Shown in pieces: positions 32,133-38,690 of a DNA stretch of 38,690 bases. The stretch spans positions 1 to 38,690 of the forward strand of contig SKMO01000086.1 in NCBI GenBank assembly GCA_007121025.1, read 5' to 3'. Within the stretch, counting starts at the first letter, position 1. Each line of letters opens with the position of its first letter. The stretch comes from Bacillota bacterium. GTDB lineage: Bacteria; Bacillota; TC1; UBA5767. The notes below the pieces were generated by a model. The model did no database searches. It was not told the origin of the DNA and worked only from the letters and a program-made list of their open reading frames with translations. A program made the position numbers and the translations under genes.

Positions 32133-34193
32133 TTATTTATGGACCACTTTCGACAGATCAGCCATCGGCGCCACCAGGGACACCACCCTGTCCAAAAGAG
32201 CCAGCCGGTTGTTGCGCAGGGCTACATCGTCCACCATCACCATGGTGTTGTCCAGGTAGTGGTCAATGTCCTCCCGCAGTCCGGAGATTGTCTTCAGGGC
32301 CCCCAGATAGTCCTGTTCGGCCAGCTGACCGTGAACCTTCCGTTCAGACCGGTCCAACGCATCGGCCAGTCTTGTTTCCGCTTCATCCACCAAAAGCCCC
32401 CGGTCAAAGGGAACCTGCGGCGATTTGCTGCACAGGTTTGCGGCCCGGGTGACACCAGTCACCAGAGCGTCAAATCCGTCAGAGCGAGAAAAGCTTTTCA
32501 GGGCCTTGGCCCCCCGGACTGTATCGAAAAAGGCCAGGGAGGACACACTCAGAATGGCATCGACCAGGTCGTAGCGGTAGCCGGCCTCCTCCAGATGGTT
32601 TTTCAGGCGCATCCGGAAAAACCCGCGGATTTCCGCCGGATCCTTGTGAATCAGACCGTCGCCATGCAACTGCAGGGCCTTCTCGAGCACCGGCCCCATG
32701 TCCAGTGGCAGCCTGTTTTCGACCACCGTGTTCACGATCCCCTGGGCCGCCCGGCGCAGTGCGTACGGATCCTGAGACCCGGTGGGTTTCATCCCCACGC
32801 CGTAAATGCCCGTGATGGAATCAATCTTATCGGCAATCGACACGCAAATTCCCGGCAGGCTCCGGGGCACCTGGTCTCCGTAAAACCGGGGCTGGTAGTG
32901 TTCTCTGATGCCCTGGGCCACCTCAGGGGCCAGACCCTGGGCCAGGGCGTAGTATTCCCCCATGATGCCCTGAAGCTCCGGAAACTCATAGACCATGTGC
33001 GAGGACAGATCGGCCTTGCAGAGCCGGGCACACTGTCCAATGGACTCCATGGCATCCCCGTAACCCAGCTGATCCCCGATGAACCGGGCCAGTGTTTCAA
33101 TCCGCCGGACCTTGTCTCCATAGGATCCCAGTTTTTCCTGGAACACCACCCGGTCCAGTGTCTGCGTCATCTCTTCCAGTGGCGTCTTCAGGTCTTCCTC
33201 GTAAAAGAACTTGGCGTCTTCCAGACGGGCCAGAAGCACTTTTTCATTGCCCCTGGCCACGTTGTCCAGCCCCTGGGCATCTCCGTTTCGCACCCCCAGA
33301 AAGAGGGGCAGCAATTCACCATCACTGTTGGTCACCGGGAAGTACTTCTGGTGGGCTTTCATCGGGGTGATCAGGGCCTCCTTGGGAATGGACAGATAAC
33401 GGGAACTGAAATGGCCCACAAATGCCGTCGGATATTCCACCAGCCAGGCCACCTCGGTCAGGAGTCCCTCATCCATCTGGAGCACCCCGTCATGGTCGGA
33501 CACCAGACGGAGAATGTCTGCCAGGATCAGCGCTTTGCGCTGTTCCTGGTCACAAATCACGTATGCTTTTTCCAATTGTTCAAGATACGTGCCCGGGCTT
33601 GTGATCTCAATGTCTCCCGGGGCCAGGGTCCGGTGTCCCCGGGTGGTCCGTCCCGCTGTCACTCCTGCCCAGGAAAACGGCAGAACCTCTTCTCCATACA
33701 GACTCACCAGCCAGCGTACCGGGCGCACAAACACCGTGTCTGCGTCTCCCCAGCGCATATTCTTGGGAAACTGCAACGATTCGATCAGCCGCTCAAACAT
33801 CTCCGGCAGAACCTCCCGGGAGGGCAGGCCTTCCCGGCGGACCGGGGCAAACACGTAGTCCGTCCCGTCCACAGGTTCCACCACCAACGCGGAGGGGTCA
33901 ATGCCCTGACTCCGGGAGAATCCGGCCCCGGCCTTCGTGGGATTGCCGTCTGCGTCAAAGGCCACACTGGCGGACGGCCCCCGGACAGACTTCACCAGAT
34001 CCTCCTGGCTTTCCGTCATCCGGATCAACAGCACCGTCATTCTGCGGGGCGTGCCAAAGACCTGGATCTTGCGGTAACCCAGCCGGTATTCATCCAGCAG
34101 GGCCAGGGTGTTCTTCCGCAGCTGCTCCATGATGTCCGGCATAAAACGGGAAGGGATCTCCTCGGTTCCGATTTCAAACAGCACGTCTTTCAT
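32133..34193 (-). CDS. glyS: Glycyl-tRNA synthetase beta subunit
   Basis: The tRNA-binding and editing-like subunit of the bacterial alpha2beta2 glycyl-tRNA synthetase. It has 686 residues. Recognisable parts are the start [13 protein letters not shown], the central [21 protein letters not shown] with [14 protein letters not shown], and [12 protein letters not shown] in the C-terminal half. The ATG overlaps the glyQ stop by 4 bases (ATGA) and has GGGGAGGG upstream. It needs GlyQ for activity. Confidence 0.98.
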   Translation of the reverse strand: MKDVLFEIGTEEIPSRFMPDIMEQLRKNTLALLDEYRLGYRKIQVFGTPRRMTVLLIRMTESQEDLVKSVRGPSASVAFDADGNPTKAGAGFSRSQGIDPSALVVEPVDGTDYVFAPVRREGLPSREVLPEMFERLIESLQFPKNMRWGDADTVFVRPVRWLVSLYGEEVLPFSWAGVTAGRTTRGHRTLAPGDIEITSPGTYLEQLEKAYVICDQEQRKALILADILRLVSDHDGVLQMDEGLLTEVAWLVEYPTAFVGHFSSRYLSIPKEALITPMKAHQKYFPVTNSDGELLPLFLGVRNGDAQGLDNVARGNEKVLLARLEDAKFFYEEDLKTPLEEMTQTLDRVVFQEKLGSYGDKVRRIETLARFIGDQLGYGDAMESIGQCARLCKADLSSHMVYEFPELQGIMGEYYALAQGLAPEVAQGIREHYQPRFYGDQVPRSLPGICVSIADKIDSITGIYGVGMKPTGSQDPYALRRAAQGIVNTVVENRLPLDMGPVLEKALQLHGDGLIHKDPAEIRGFFRMRLKNHLEEAGYRYDLVDAILSVSSLAFFDTVRGAKALKSFSRSDGFDALVTGVTRAANLCSKSPQVPFDRGLLVDEAETRLADALDRSERKVHGQLAEQDYLGALKTISGLREDIDHYLDNTMVMVDDVALRNNRLALLDRVVSLVAPMADLSKVVHK

Positions 34194-35089
34194 GACTGGT
34201 CCCTCCCCTTCCCTTCGTTTTTCAGCAGCGGATACCCCAGTTCCTCCCGCTGTTTCACGTAGCCCTGTGCACAGGTCCGGGAAAGATTCCGGATCCGGGC
34301 GATGTATCCGGTCCGCTCGGTCACACTGATGGCACCACGGGCGTCAAGAAGGTTAAAGGTGTGAGAACATTTCAGCACATAGTCATAGGCGGGCATGATC
34401 AGGCCTTTTTCAATGGTGTTCAGGGCTTCCTTCTCATACAGATCAAATACCGTAAAGAGCATGCCGGTGTCCGCCCCGTTGAAATTGTATCGGGAGTAAT
34501 CAACCTCATTCTGGTGAAAGATGTCTCCATAGGTGATTCCGTCCACCCAGGTGATGTCGTAGACCGAATCCAGCCCCTGAATATAGGTGGCGATCCGTTC
34601 CAGACCATAGGTGATCTCCGCAGAGACCGGTTTGCAGTCCAGCCCCCCGCACTGCTGGAAGTAGGTGAACTGGGTGATTTCCATCCCGTCGAGCCAGACT
34701 TCCCAGCCCAGTCCCCAGGCCCCCAGCGTGGGGGATTCCCAGTTGTCTTCCACAAACCGGATGTCGTGTTCCTTCATGTCAATGCCCAGCGCCTCCAGAG
34801 AACCCAGATACAGTTCCTGAATGTCCGCAGGGGAAGGCTTCATGATCACCTGGTATTGGTAGTAATGCTGCAACCGGTTGGGGTTTTCCCCGTAACGGCC
34901 GTCTGTGGGCCTTCTGGACGGTTCCACATAGGCGGTGTTCCAGGGCTCTGGCCCCAACGCCTTGAGAAACGTCGCCGGATTCATGGTTCCGGCCCCCTTC
35001 TCAATATCATAGGGCTGCTGAATGATGCAGCCCAGGTTCCCCCAGTATTGGTTCAGGGTCAATATGATTTCCTGAAAATTCATCATCAT
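34190..35089 (-). CDS. glyQ: Glycyl-tRNA synthetase alpha subunit
   Basis: The catalytic class II aminoacylation subunit that activates glycine. It is about 299 residues and matches the family almost throughout: [20 protein letters not shown] near the start, [22 protein letters not shown], and [12 protein letters not shown]. Three ATG codons are in tandem at 35089, 35086 and 35083. Family N-termini (MNFQE) favour the third. An upstream TTG at 35098 is in frame. No normal Shine-Dalgarno precedes any of them; the only AGGAGG lies 45 bases or more upstream within a hairpin. Confidence 0.97.
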   Translation of the reverse strand: MMMNFQEIILTLNQYWGNLGCIIQQPYDIEKGAGTMNPATFLKALGPEPWNTAYVEPSRRPTDGRYGENPNRLQHYYQYQVIMKPSPADIQELYLGSLEALGIDMKEHDIRFVEDNWESPTLGAWGLGWEVWLDGMEITQFTYFQQCGGLDCKPVSAEITYGLERIATYIQGLDSVYDITWVDGITYGDIFHQNEVDYSRYNFNGADTGMLFTVFDLYEKEALNTIEKGLIMPAYDYVLKCSHTFNLLDARGAISVTERTGYIARIRNLSRTCAQGYVKQREELGYPLLKNEGKGRDQS

Positions 35090-35118
35090 TTGGCGCAAAG
35101 ACCCGTGACTTCAGTCAT
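35086..35118 (-). CDS. Possible 10-codon leader ORF overlapping the glyQ start
   Basis: ATG at 35118 opens [10 protein letters not shown] and stops with TGA at 35088-35086, sharing bases with the first glyQ ATG (ATGA overlap). A still shorter frame, MALLP, starts at 35132 and ends in TGA overlapping this ATG. AGGAGG at 35134-35139 is the only ribosome site nearby. Translation is not shown; this is a hypothesis about how glyQ is reached. Confidence 0.3.
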   Translation of the reverse strand: MTEVTGLCAK

Positions 35119-35197
35119 GGGAGGAGCGCCATTCCTCCTCTCGATTCGTATTGGTTCCGTCGTTGCTGCCTCTGGCATCCATCTGTCCAGAACCAAT
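35100..35197 (-). promoter_or_regulatory. Structured glyQS mRNA leader
   Basis: Three hairpins can form. A perfect 8-bp stem ATTGGTTC/GAACCAAT (35190-35197 with 35150-35157) encloses a 32-base loop containing CTGG/CCAG. GGAGGA/TCCTCC (35133-35138 with 35120-35125) holds the Shine-Dalgarno-like AGGAGG. CCC-TGACT/AGTCA-GGG lies just before glyQ. No T-box signature is visible. Confidence 0.5.
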
Positions 35198-35201
35198 GTT
35201 C

Positions 35202-35207
35202 ATTATA
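35202..35207 (-). promoter_or_regulatory. -10 element of the glyQS promoter
   Basis: A perfect TATAAT on the minus strand lies just before the predicted leader. No good -35 is seen at 16-18 bases, where the folA terminator sits, so the promoter is only partly supported. Confidence 0.45.
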
Positions 35208-35210
35208 CCG

Positions 35211-35234
35211 AAAAAAAACGGGCGCGCCCACCCG
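35211..35234 (-). terminator. Terminator of the ybeY-to-folA operon
   Basis: A short GC-rich hairpin (CGGG 35219-35222 with CCCG 35231-35234, or the inner GGGC/GCCC) is followed on the minus strand by eight Ts (35218-35211), just past the folA stop. Confidence 0.6.
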
Positions 35235-35245
35235 CTCCCTTCATT

Positions 35246-35725
35246 TTACCCGGATTTGTCCCGCCGGCGAACATAGCGGTGAAACAGGCAGGGACTGGCT
35301 TTTCCGGGGATGCACTCCACTTCCTCAAACACCTCTGGGCGAACCGGTGGAAAAAAAGCGTCTGCTTCCCGGGGCTCCAGGGTCACTTCCGTCAGAAAGA
35401 TCTCGCCGGCATCCTCCCAGAACAGCCGAAAAATCTGTTCGCCGCCAATCACAAAGCCGTCCCGGTCTCCCAGGTAGGCCAGAACGTCCTCTTTCGAAGA
35501 GAACACCCGTGCTCCGGGAAACGCCTCCTGGCTTTGAGACAACACCAGGTTCTCCCTGCCCGGCAGAGGCCGTCCGATGGACCGGTAGGTCTTCGACCCC
35601 ATGATCACCGGACGCCCCATGGTCAGAGACCGGAACCGGGCCATGTCTTCCTCAAAGCGATACAACAGCTGATTGTCTTTTCCCAGTCCGCCCCGGCGGT
35701 CAACGGCCGCCACCAGTTTCAGCAT
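35246..35725 (-). CDS. folA: Dihydrofolate reductase
   Basis: Reduces dihydrofolate to tetrahydrofolate with NADPH. It has 159 residues. Expected features are MLKLVAAVDRRGGLGKDNQL at the N-terminus, an acidic substrate residue in FEEDMARF, MGRPVIMGSKTYRSIGRPLPGR (about 36-57), FVIGGEQIFRLF near 90-101 and the late FLTEV. Its ATG overlaps the recO stop by 7 bases. No thymidylate synthase is adjacent. It is the last gene of the operon. Confidence 0.95.
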   Translation of the reverse strand: MLKLVAAVDRRGGLGKDNQLLYRFEEDMARFRSLTMGRPVIMGSKTYRSIGRPLPGRENLVLSQSQEAFPGARVFSSKEDVLAYLGDRDGFVIGGEQIFRLFWEDAGEIFLTEVTLEPREADAFFPPVRPEVFEEVECIPGKASPCLFHRYVRRRDKSG

Positions 35726-36492
35726 GTCGGATTCCTCATCTCCTTAAGTTTACGGATAAAGCGGGCCGATTTTTGGCGACGCTCCAGAACGTGTTCCAGC
35801 AACTGTCCGGCAAACGCTTCCACGCCATCCATCTGGCCGGTCAGTTCCGGTCCGGCCGGCCCCCGCATGTCCATGGCTTCCAGGGCCAGGCAGGACGCCA
35901 ACAGTTCCGGGGTCAGACGGTATCCTCCCGGGGGCCGGCCACAACGGTCGCAAACCAGGGTCCCGTCCTCAAAACTCGCCCACAGGACCACACCGGCATC
36001 CGGGCCGGGAACGCCGCACCGGGAGCACCCGTCAAAGGCCGGACGGTAACCCAGATGATCCAGGGCCTGCAGCACGAACGCCCAGGCCACCACTTCCGGC
36101 GGCGTTTCCCGTTTGTCCAGATGGTTCAGGGTCTGCAAAAACAAATAACACAACTCCGGATCCGGCTCTTTTTCCGGAAGAACCTGGATCAGGAACTCCC
36201 CCAGGAAGCTGGCATAGGCGTACCGGTCAAAGTCCCGGTGAAGCCGCACAAAACTCTCGATCAAAACGCCCTGGGTCAGCAGATCCAGTCCGCCCCCGGT
36301 TTCAATCAACTCCACGTCACTGTAGGTCAGCGGCTGAATCAGCGCCCGGTTTTTGCTCTTGATTTTGCGGACACCGCGGGCCATGAAATCCACCCGGCCA
36401 CGCTCTTTGGTAAACGCCACCATGATCCGGTCTGCTTCCCCGTAATTCCGGCCGTGAAGCATGATGGCTTTGGTCACTGTTGTTTTTCGCAT
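35719..36492 (-). CDS. recO: DNA repair protein RecO
   Basis: Recombination mediator that works with RecR to load RecA on gapped DNA and anneals strands. It has 257 residues. The N-terminal OB fold contains KAIMLHGRNYGEADRI and FMARGVRKIKSKN. A helical domain follows, and a C4 zinc site is present as CSRCG and CDRCG. The ATG has AAGGA upstream and lies one base after the era stop, the era-recO order common in Firmicutes. Confidence 0.95.
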   Translation of the reverse strand: MRKTTVTKAIMLHGRNYGEADRIMVAFTKERGRVDFMARGVRKIKSKNRALIQPLTYSDVELIETGGGLDLLTQGVLIESFVRLHRDFDRYAYASFLGEFLIQVLPEKEPDPELCYLFLQTLNHLDKRETPPEVVAWAFVLQALDHLGYRPAFDGCSRCGVPGPDAGVVLWASFEDGTLVCDRCGRPPGGYRLTPELLASCLALEAMDMRGPAGPELTGQMDGVEAFAGQLLEHVLERRQKSARFIRKLKEMRNPTC

Positions 36493-36493
36493 C

Positions 36494-37390
36494 TTATTCC
36501 TTGGTGAATCCGAAGTCCCGGATCACGTTTTCCCGCCGGCGCCAGTCTTCCTTGACTTTCACCCACAGTTCCAGATAGACCTTTGTCCCGAAAATGCTCT
36601 CCAGTTCCCGGCGGGCCATGGCCCCGGCCTTTTTGAGCATGGCGCCTTCCCGGCCGATCACTATGCCCTTTTGAGACTTCCTTTCCACAAAGATGGTGGC
36701 TCCGACGTAGAGAAGGCCGCCGTCGCGCTCTTTCATCTGTTCCACCACCACCGCCAGGGAATGGGGAATCTCCTCGCGGGTCAGCATCAGGACCTTTTCC
36801 CGGATGATTTCCCCGACGATCAGCCGTTCCGGCTGGTCGGTGATCATGTCATCCGGATAATACTGCGGACCTGCAGGAAGCCGGTCGAAAATTTCATTCA
36901 GCAGGACATTCGTGTTGTCGCCCTTCAGAGCGGACAGCGGCACCACCGCATCGAACGCCCGGTGGCTGCTGTACGTGCCAATCAGCGGCAGCAGAGCGGT
37001 CTTTTCCAGTTGATCGATCTTGTTGATCACCAGAATCACCGGGGTGTCGATGCCCGCCAGCTGTTCAATCAGAAATTCCTCTCCGGGCCCGAATTTCGCA
37101 GTGGCATCCACCACGTACAGGACAACATCCACATCCCGCAGACTGTTGAGCGCCGTCTGCACCATGTATTCGCCCAGTTTATGCTTGGGTTTATGAACCC
37201 CCGGGGTGTCCAGGAACACGATTTGTCCCCTGTCTTCCGTATACACGCCGGTAATCCGGTTCCGTGTGGTCTGGGGCTTGTCACTGATAATTGCAATTTT
37301 CTGCCCCAGAACCTGGTTTAGCAGCGTGGATTTGCCCACGTTGGGCCGGCCAATGATGGCCGCAAACCCCGATTTTTGTTCGTCGCTCAC
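36494..37390 (-). CDS. era: GTPase Era
   Basis: Essential GTPase for 30S subunit maturation that binds the 3' end of 16S rRNA. It has 298 residues. G1 is GRPNVGKST (14-22), the switch region is PQTTRNRITGVY, G3 is DTPGVHKPKHKLG and G4 is NKID. The C-terminal KH domain includes KGIVIGREGAMLKKAG. The start is GTG at 37390 with AAGGAGGG upstream, 11 bases after the cdd stop. Confidence 0.98.
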   Translation of the reverse strand: MSDEQKSGFAAIIGRPNVGKSTLLNQVLGQKIAIISDKPQTTRNRITGVYTEDRGQIVFLDTPGVHKPKHKLGEYMVQTALNSLRDVDVVLYVVDATAKFGPGEEFLIEQLAGIDTPVILVINKIDQLEKTALLPLIGTYSSHRAFDAVVPLSALKGDNTNVLLNEIFDRLPAGPQYYPDDMITDQPERLIVGEIIREKVLMLTREEIPHSLAVVVEQMKERDGGLLYVGATIFVERKSQKGIVIGREGAMLKKAGAMARRELESIFGTKVYLELWVKVKEDWRRRENVIRDFGFTKE

Positions 37391-37401
37391 AAGTACCCTC
37401 C

Positions 37402-37791
37402 TTATTCCAGGGAAAACGCAGCCGGCAACAAGTCGCGGGCGGTGGACCGAAACGACCCCGCCGGCGTGTCCACCAGGACAATCATCTCCGGTGAAAACTC
37501 CATCATCACCTGTCTGCAGGCCCCGCAGGGGCTGTTGATCCGGTCGGAGTCCGACACCAGGGCCAGGGCCGTAAACGTCTGCCGGGCGTTTCCCACCGCA
37601 TTGAAGATGGCGTTTCGCTCCGCACAGACCGTCAGTCCGTAACTGGCGTTTTCCACATTGACCCCTGTGTAGATGCTTCCGTCTTCGGCCAGAACAGCCG
37701 CGGCCACCCGGATGCCCGAATAGGGTCCGTACGCGTGGTCCAGTGCATCCCGGGCCCGGTCCAGCAAGCGTTTTTCCATTGGTTTATCCAT
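37402..37791 (-). CDS. cdd: Cytidine deaminase
   Basis: Zinc enzyme converting cytidine and deoxycytidine to the uridine forms for pyrimidine salvage. It has 129 residues, the tetrameric short type. C56 and the catalytic E58 are in TVCAERNAI; C89 and C92 are in SPCGACRQ. The GVNVENASYGLT substrate motif is present at 43-54. It lies between dgkA and era, as in many Firmicutes. Confidence 0.97.
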   Translation of the reverse strand: MDKPMEKRLLDRARDALDHAYGPYSGIRVAAAVLAEDGSIYTGVNVENASYGLTVCAERNAIFNAVGNARQTFTALALVSDSDRINSPCGACRQVMMEFSPEMIVLVDTPAGSFRSTARDLLPAAFSLE

Positions 37792-37803
37792 GGTTCACTC
37801 CTC

Positions 37804-38178
37804 CTATCCAATGACCCCTTTGCGGATCAGCAGGTTCGCCAGAACCAAAAGCCCCACCACCAGAGCACAAAGGGAAGAAAACAAGACGGCTCCCGCGGCA
37901 ACATCCTTGGCAATCCGGGCCAGCGGATTGTATTCCCGGGCAATCTTCAGATCGATCAGCTTTTCCACCGCCGTGTTGAACAATTCGGCGGTGATCACCA
38001 GACCGGCTCCCAGCAGCAGAAGGGCCATTTCCAGCAACTGGACGCCCACCACCAGGGCCCCGGGGATCAGAACCACCAGCACCAGAGCGTGAATCCGCAG
38101 ATTTCGCTCCGTGCCCAGAGCAAACCGGATGCCGTACAGGCTGTCCCGGACACTGTCCATAAATCGTTTCTGTCTCAT
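37804..38178 (-). CDS. dgkA: Diacylglycerol/undecaprenol kinase family protein
   Basis: A 124-residue integral membrane kinase with three hydrophobic helices (about 30-50, 52-70 and 95-118). The conserved segment ELFNTAVEKLIDLK carries the active-site glutamates. Gram-positive members mostly phosphorylate undecaprenol, recycling the wall lipid carrier. The ATG at 38178 lies two bases from GAGG with another GAGGG further up. It lies 4 bases after the ybeY stop. Confidence 0.92.
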   Translation of the reverse strand: MRQKRFMDSVRDSLYGIRFALGTERNLRIHALVLVVLIPGALVVGVQLLEMALLLLGAGLVITAELFNTAVEKLIDLKIAREYNPLARIAKDVAAGAVLFSSLCALVVGLLVLANLLIRKGVIG

Positions 38179-38182
38179 GTCC

Positions 38183-38650
38183 TCAAACCCTCGTCAAATC
38201 AAACCCCTGAAGAATCGCCTCTTCCTCCAGGCGCATCAGTTGCCGGTCCTGCTCTGTGCAGTGGTCAAACCCCAACAGATGGAGCATCCCGTGGACCACC
38301 AGAAATGCCAGTTCCCTGCGCAGGGAATGGCCAAAGTCCTCGGCCTGGCGTCCGGCAGCCGGCAAGGACACCACGATGTCTCCCAGCAGAAGTCCTTCTG
38401 AAGGATCTTGCGGTGCATGGCCATCCGAGGTTTCCATCATGGGAAAGGACAACACATCGGTGGTCTGATCAACACCCCGGTACTGGAGATTCATCTGGTG
38501 CATCTGTTCATCATCCACCAGCAGCAGGGAGACTTCTGCCTCGGCCGCCAGTCCATGCCGCTGTCCAACAAACTCAATGATCTTCCGGAGCAGCGGTTCC
38601 ATCTGCGGGCTCAGGGAGTTCGTCCCTTCGTTCTGAATCCAGATATCCAC
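38183..38650 (-). CDS. ybeY: Endoribonuclease YbeY
   Basis: Metal-dependent RNase involved in 16S rRNA 3' maturation and ribosome quality control. It has 155 residues. The signature HGMLHLLGFDH gives zinc ligands H120, H124 and H130. YRGVDQTTDVLSFP (57-70) is also diagnostic. The start is a GTG at 38650 with GGAG about 11 bases upstream. It is first of the complete genes in the ybeY-dgkA-cdd-era-recO-folA operon. Confidence 0.95.
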   Translation of the reverse strand: MDIWIQNEGTNSLSPQMEPLLRKIIEFVGQRHGLAAEAEVSLLLVDDEQMHQMNLQYRGVDQTTDVLSFPMMETSDGHAPQDPSEGLLLGDIVVSLPAAGRQAEDFGHSLRRELAFLVVHGMLHLLGFDHCTEQDRQLMRLEEEAILQGFDLTRV

Positions 38651-38690
38651 CTTTTTTCTTGCTCCTTTCCATTTCGGCCGCCAGCTGATC
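38651..38690 (-). other. Window edge, probably the end of an upstream gene
   Basis: Forty bases remain upstream of ybeY. All three minus-strand frames are open across them, so they may hold the tail of the preceding gene. There is too little sequence to name it. Confidence 0.3.

Noticed and set aside
35090-35200. T-box riboswitch before glyQS
   Set aside because: Expected by analogy, but I find neither the AGGGTGGNACCGCG antiterminator core nor a terminator between the leader and glyQ.
32127-36049. Long plus-strand open frames opposite glyS, glyQ, folA and recO
   Set aside because: Antisense shadows of well-conserved minus-strand genes; the translations are low-complexity Q/H/P/R-rich and match no family that I know.

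Overview
The window looks like the chromosome of an anaerobic, moderately GC-rich Gram-positive bacterium of the class Clostridia. Evidence for this is the gene order mraZ-rsmH-ftsL-PBP, dnaG-rpoD followed by trmK and a Nif3-like gene, an iscR-cysteine desulfurase-NifU-type scaffold trio, two-subunit glycyl-tRNA synthetase (glyQ, glyS), a YlbF-family protein, pyruvate phosphate dikinase, and a tungsten-type aldehyde ferredoxin oxidoreductase. The genus cannot be fixed from sequence reading alone. I see no insertion sequence, prophage, integrase or CRISPR array. Almost everything is on the minus strand; the only plus-strand gene I accept is a small unknown ORF at 7500.

Layout from left to right, with genes transcribed right to left. 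1-2606: start of the division/cell-wall cluster (mraZ, rsmH, ftsL, and a PBP cut by the window edge), preceded by three 10-bp-spaced MraZ boxes. 2734-5584: a small membrane exporter-like protein and a lone molybdopterin-binding subunit of the xanthine dehydrogenase family. 5676-7386: a TPR membrane protein, a YlbF-like protein and a YigZ/IMPACT protein. 7433-7917: an unknown small gene with its own sigma-A promoter and a bidirectional terminator. 7923-12389: malic enzyme, a CBS-domain protein, 3-methyladenine DNA glycosylase, aldehyde:ferredoxin oxidoreductase and a MoaD/ThiS-like protein. 12450-14994: zinc-ribbon protein, Nif3-like protein and TrmK. 15046-15376: four tRNA genes (Val, Glu, CAT, Asn) behind a perfect consensus promoter. 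15503-18494: rpoD and dnaG. 18630-20677: Fe-S cluster assembly operon with its regulator and a candidate operator. 20982-27660: a tightly overlapping operon dgt, B12-binding radical SAM, hflX, TIGR04282-type glycosyltransferase and LtaS-like sulfatase. 27802-29193: MTA/SAH-deaminase-like amidohydrolase. 29383-32007: ppdK. 32133-35089: glyQ-glyS with an odd structured leader. 35246-38650: ybeY, dgkA, cdd, era, recO and folA in one operon.

The genes are mostly housekeeping: wall synthesis, tRNA and rRNA modification, replication priming, transcription, Fe-S assembly, and translation charging. The accessory interest lies in the two pyranopterin enzymes without their usual partners, the unknown plus-strand gene, a 32-bp promoter block shared by two purine-related genes, and several leader or terminator arrangements. 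Many annotated starts were moved from the longest open frame to the start supported by a Shine-Dalgarno sequence and family N-termini; each case is noted. All functional names rest on motif and family recognition by eye, not on database searches.
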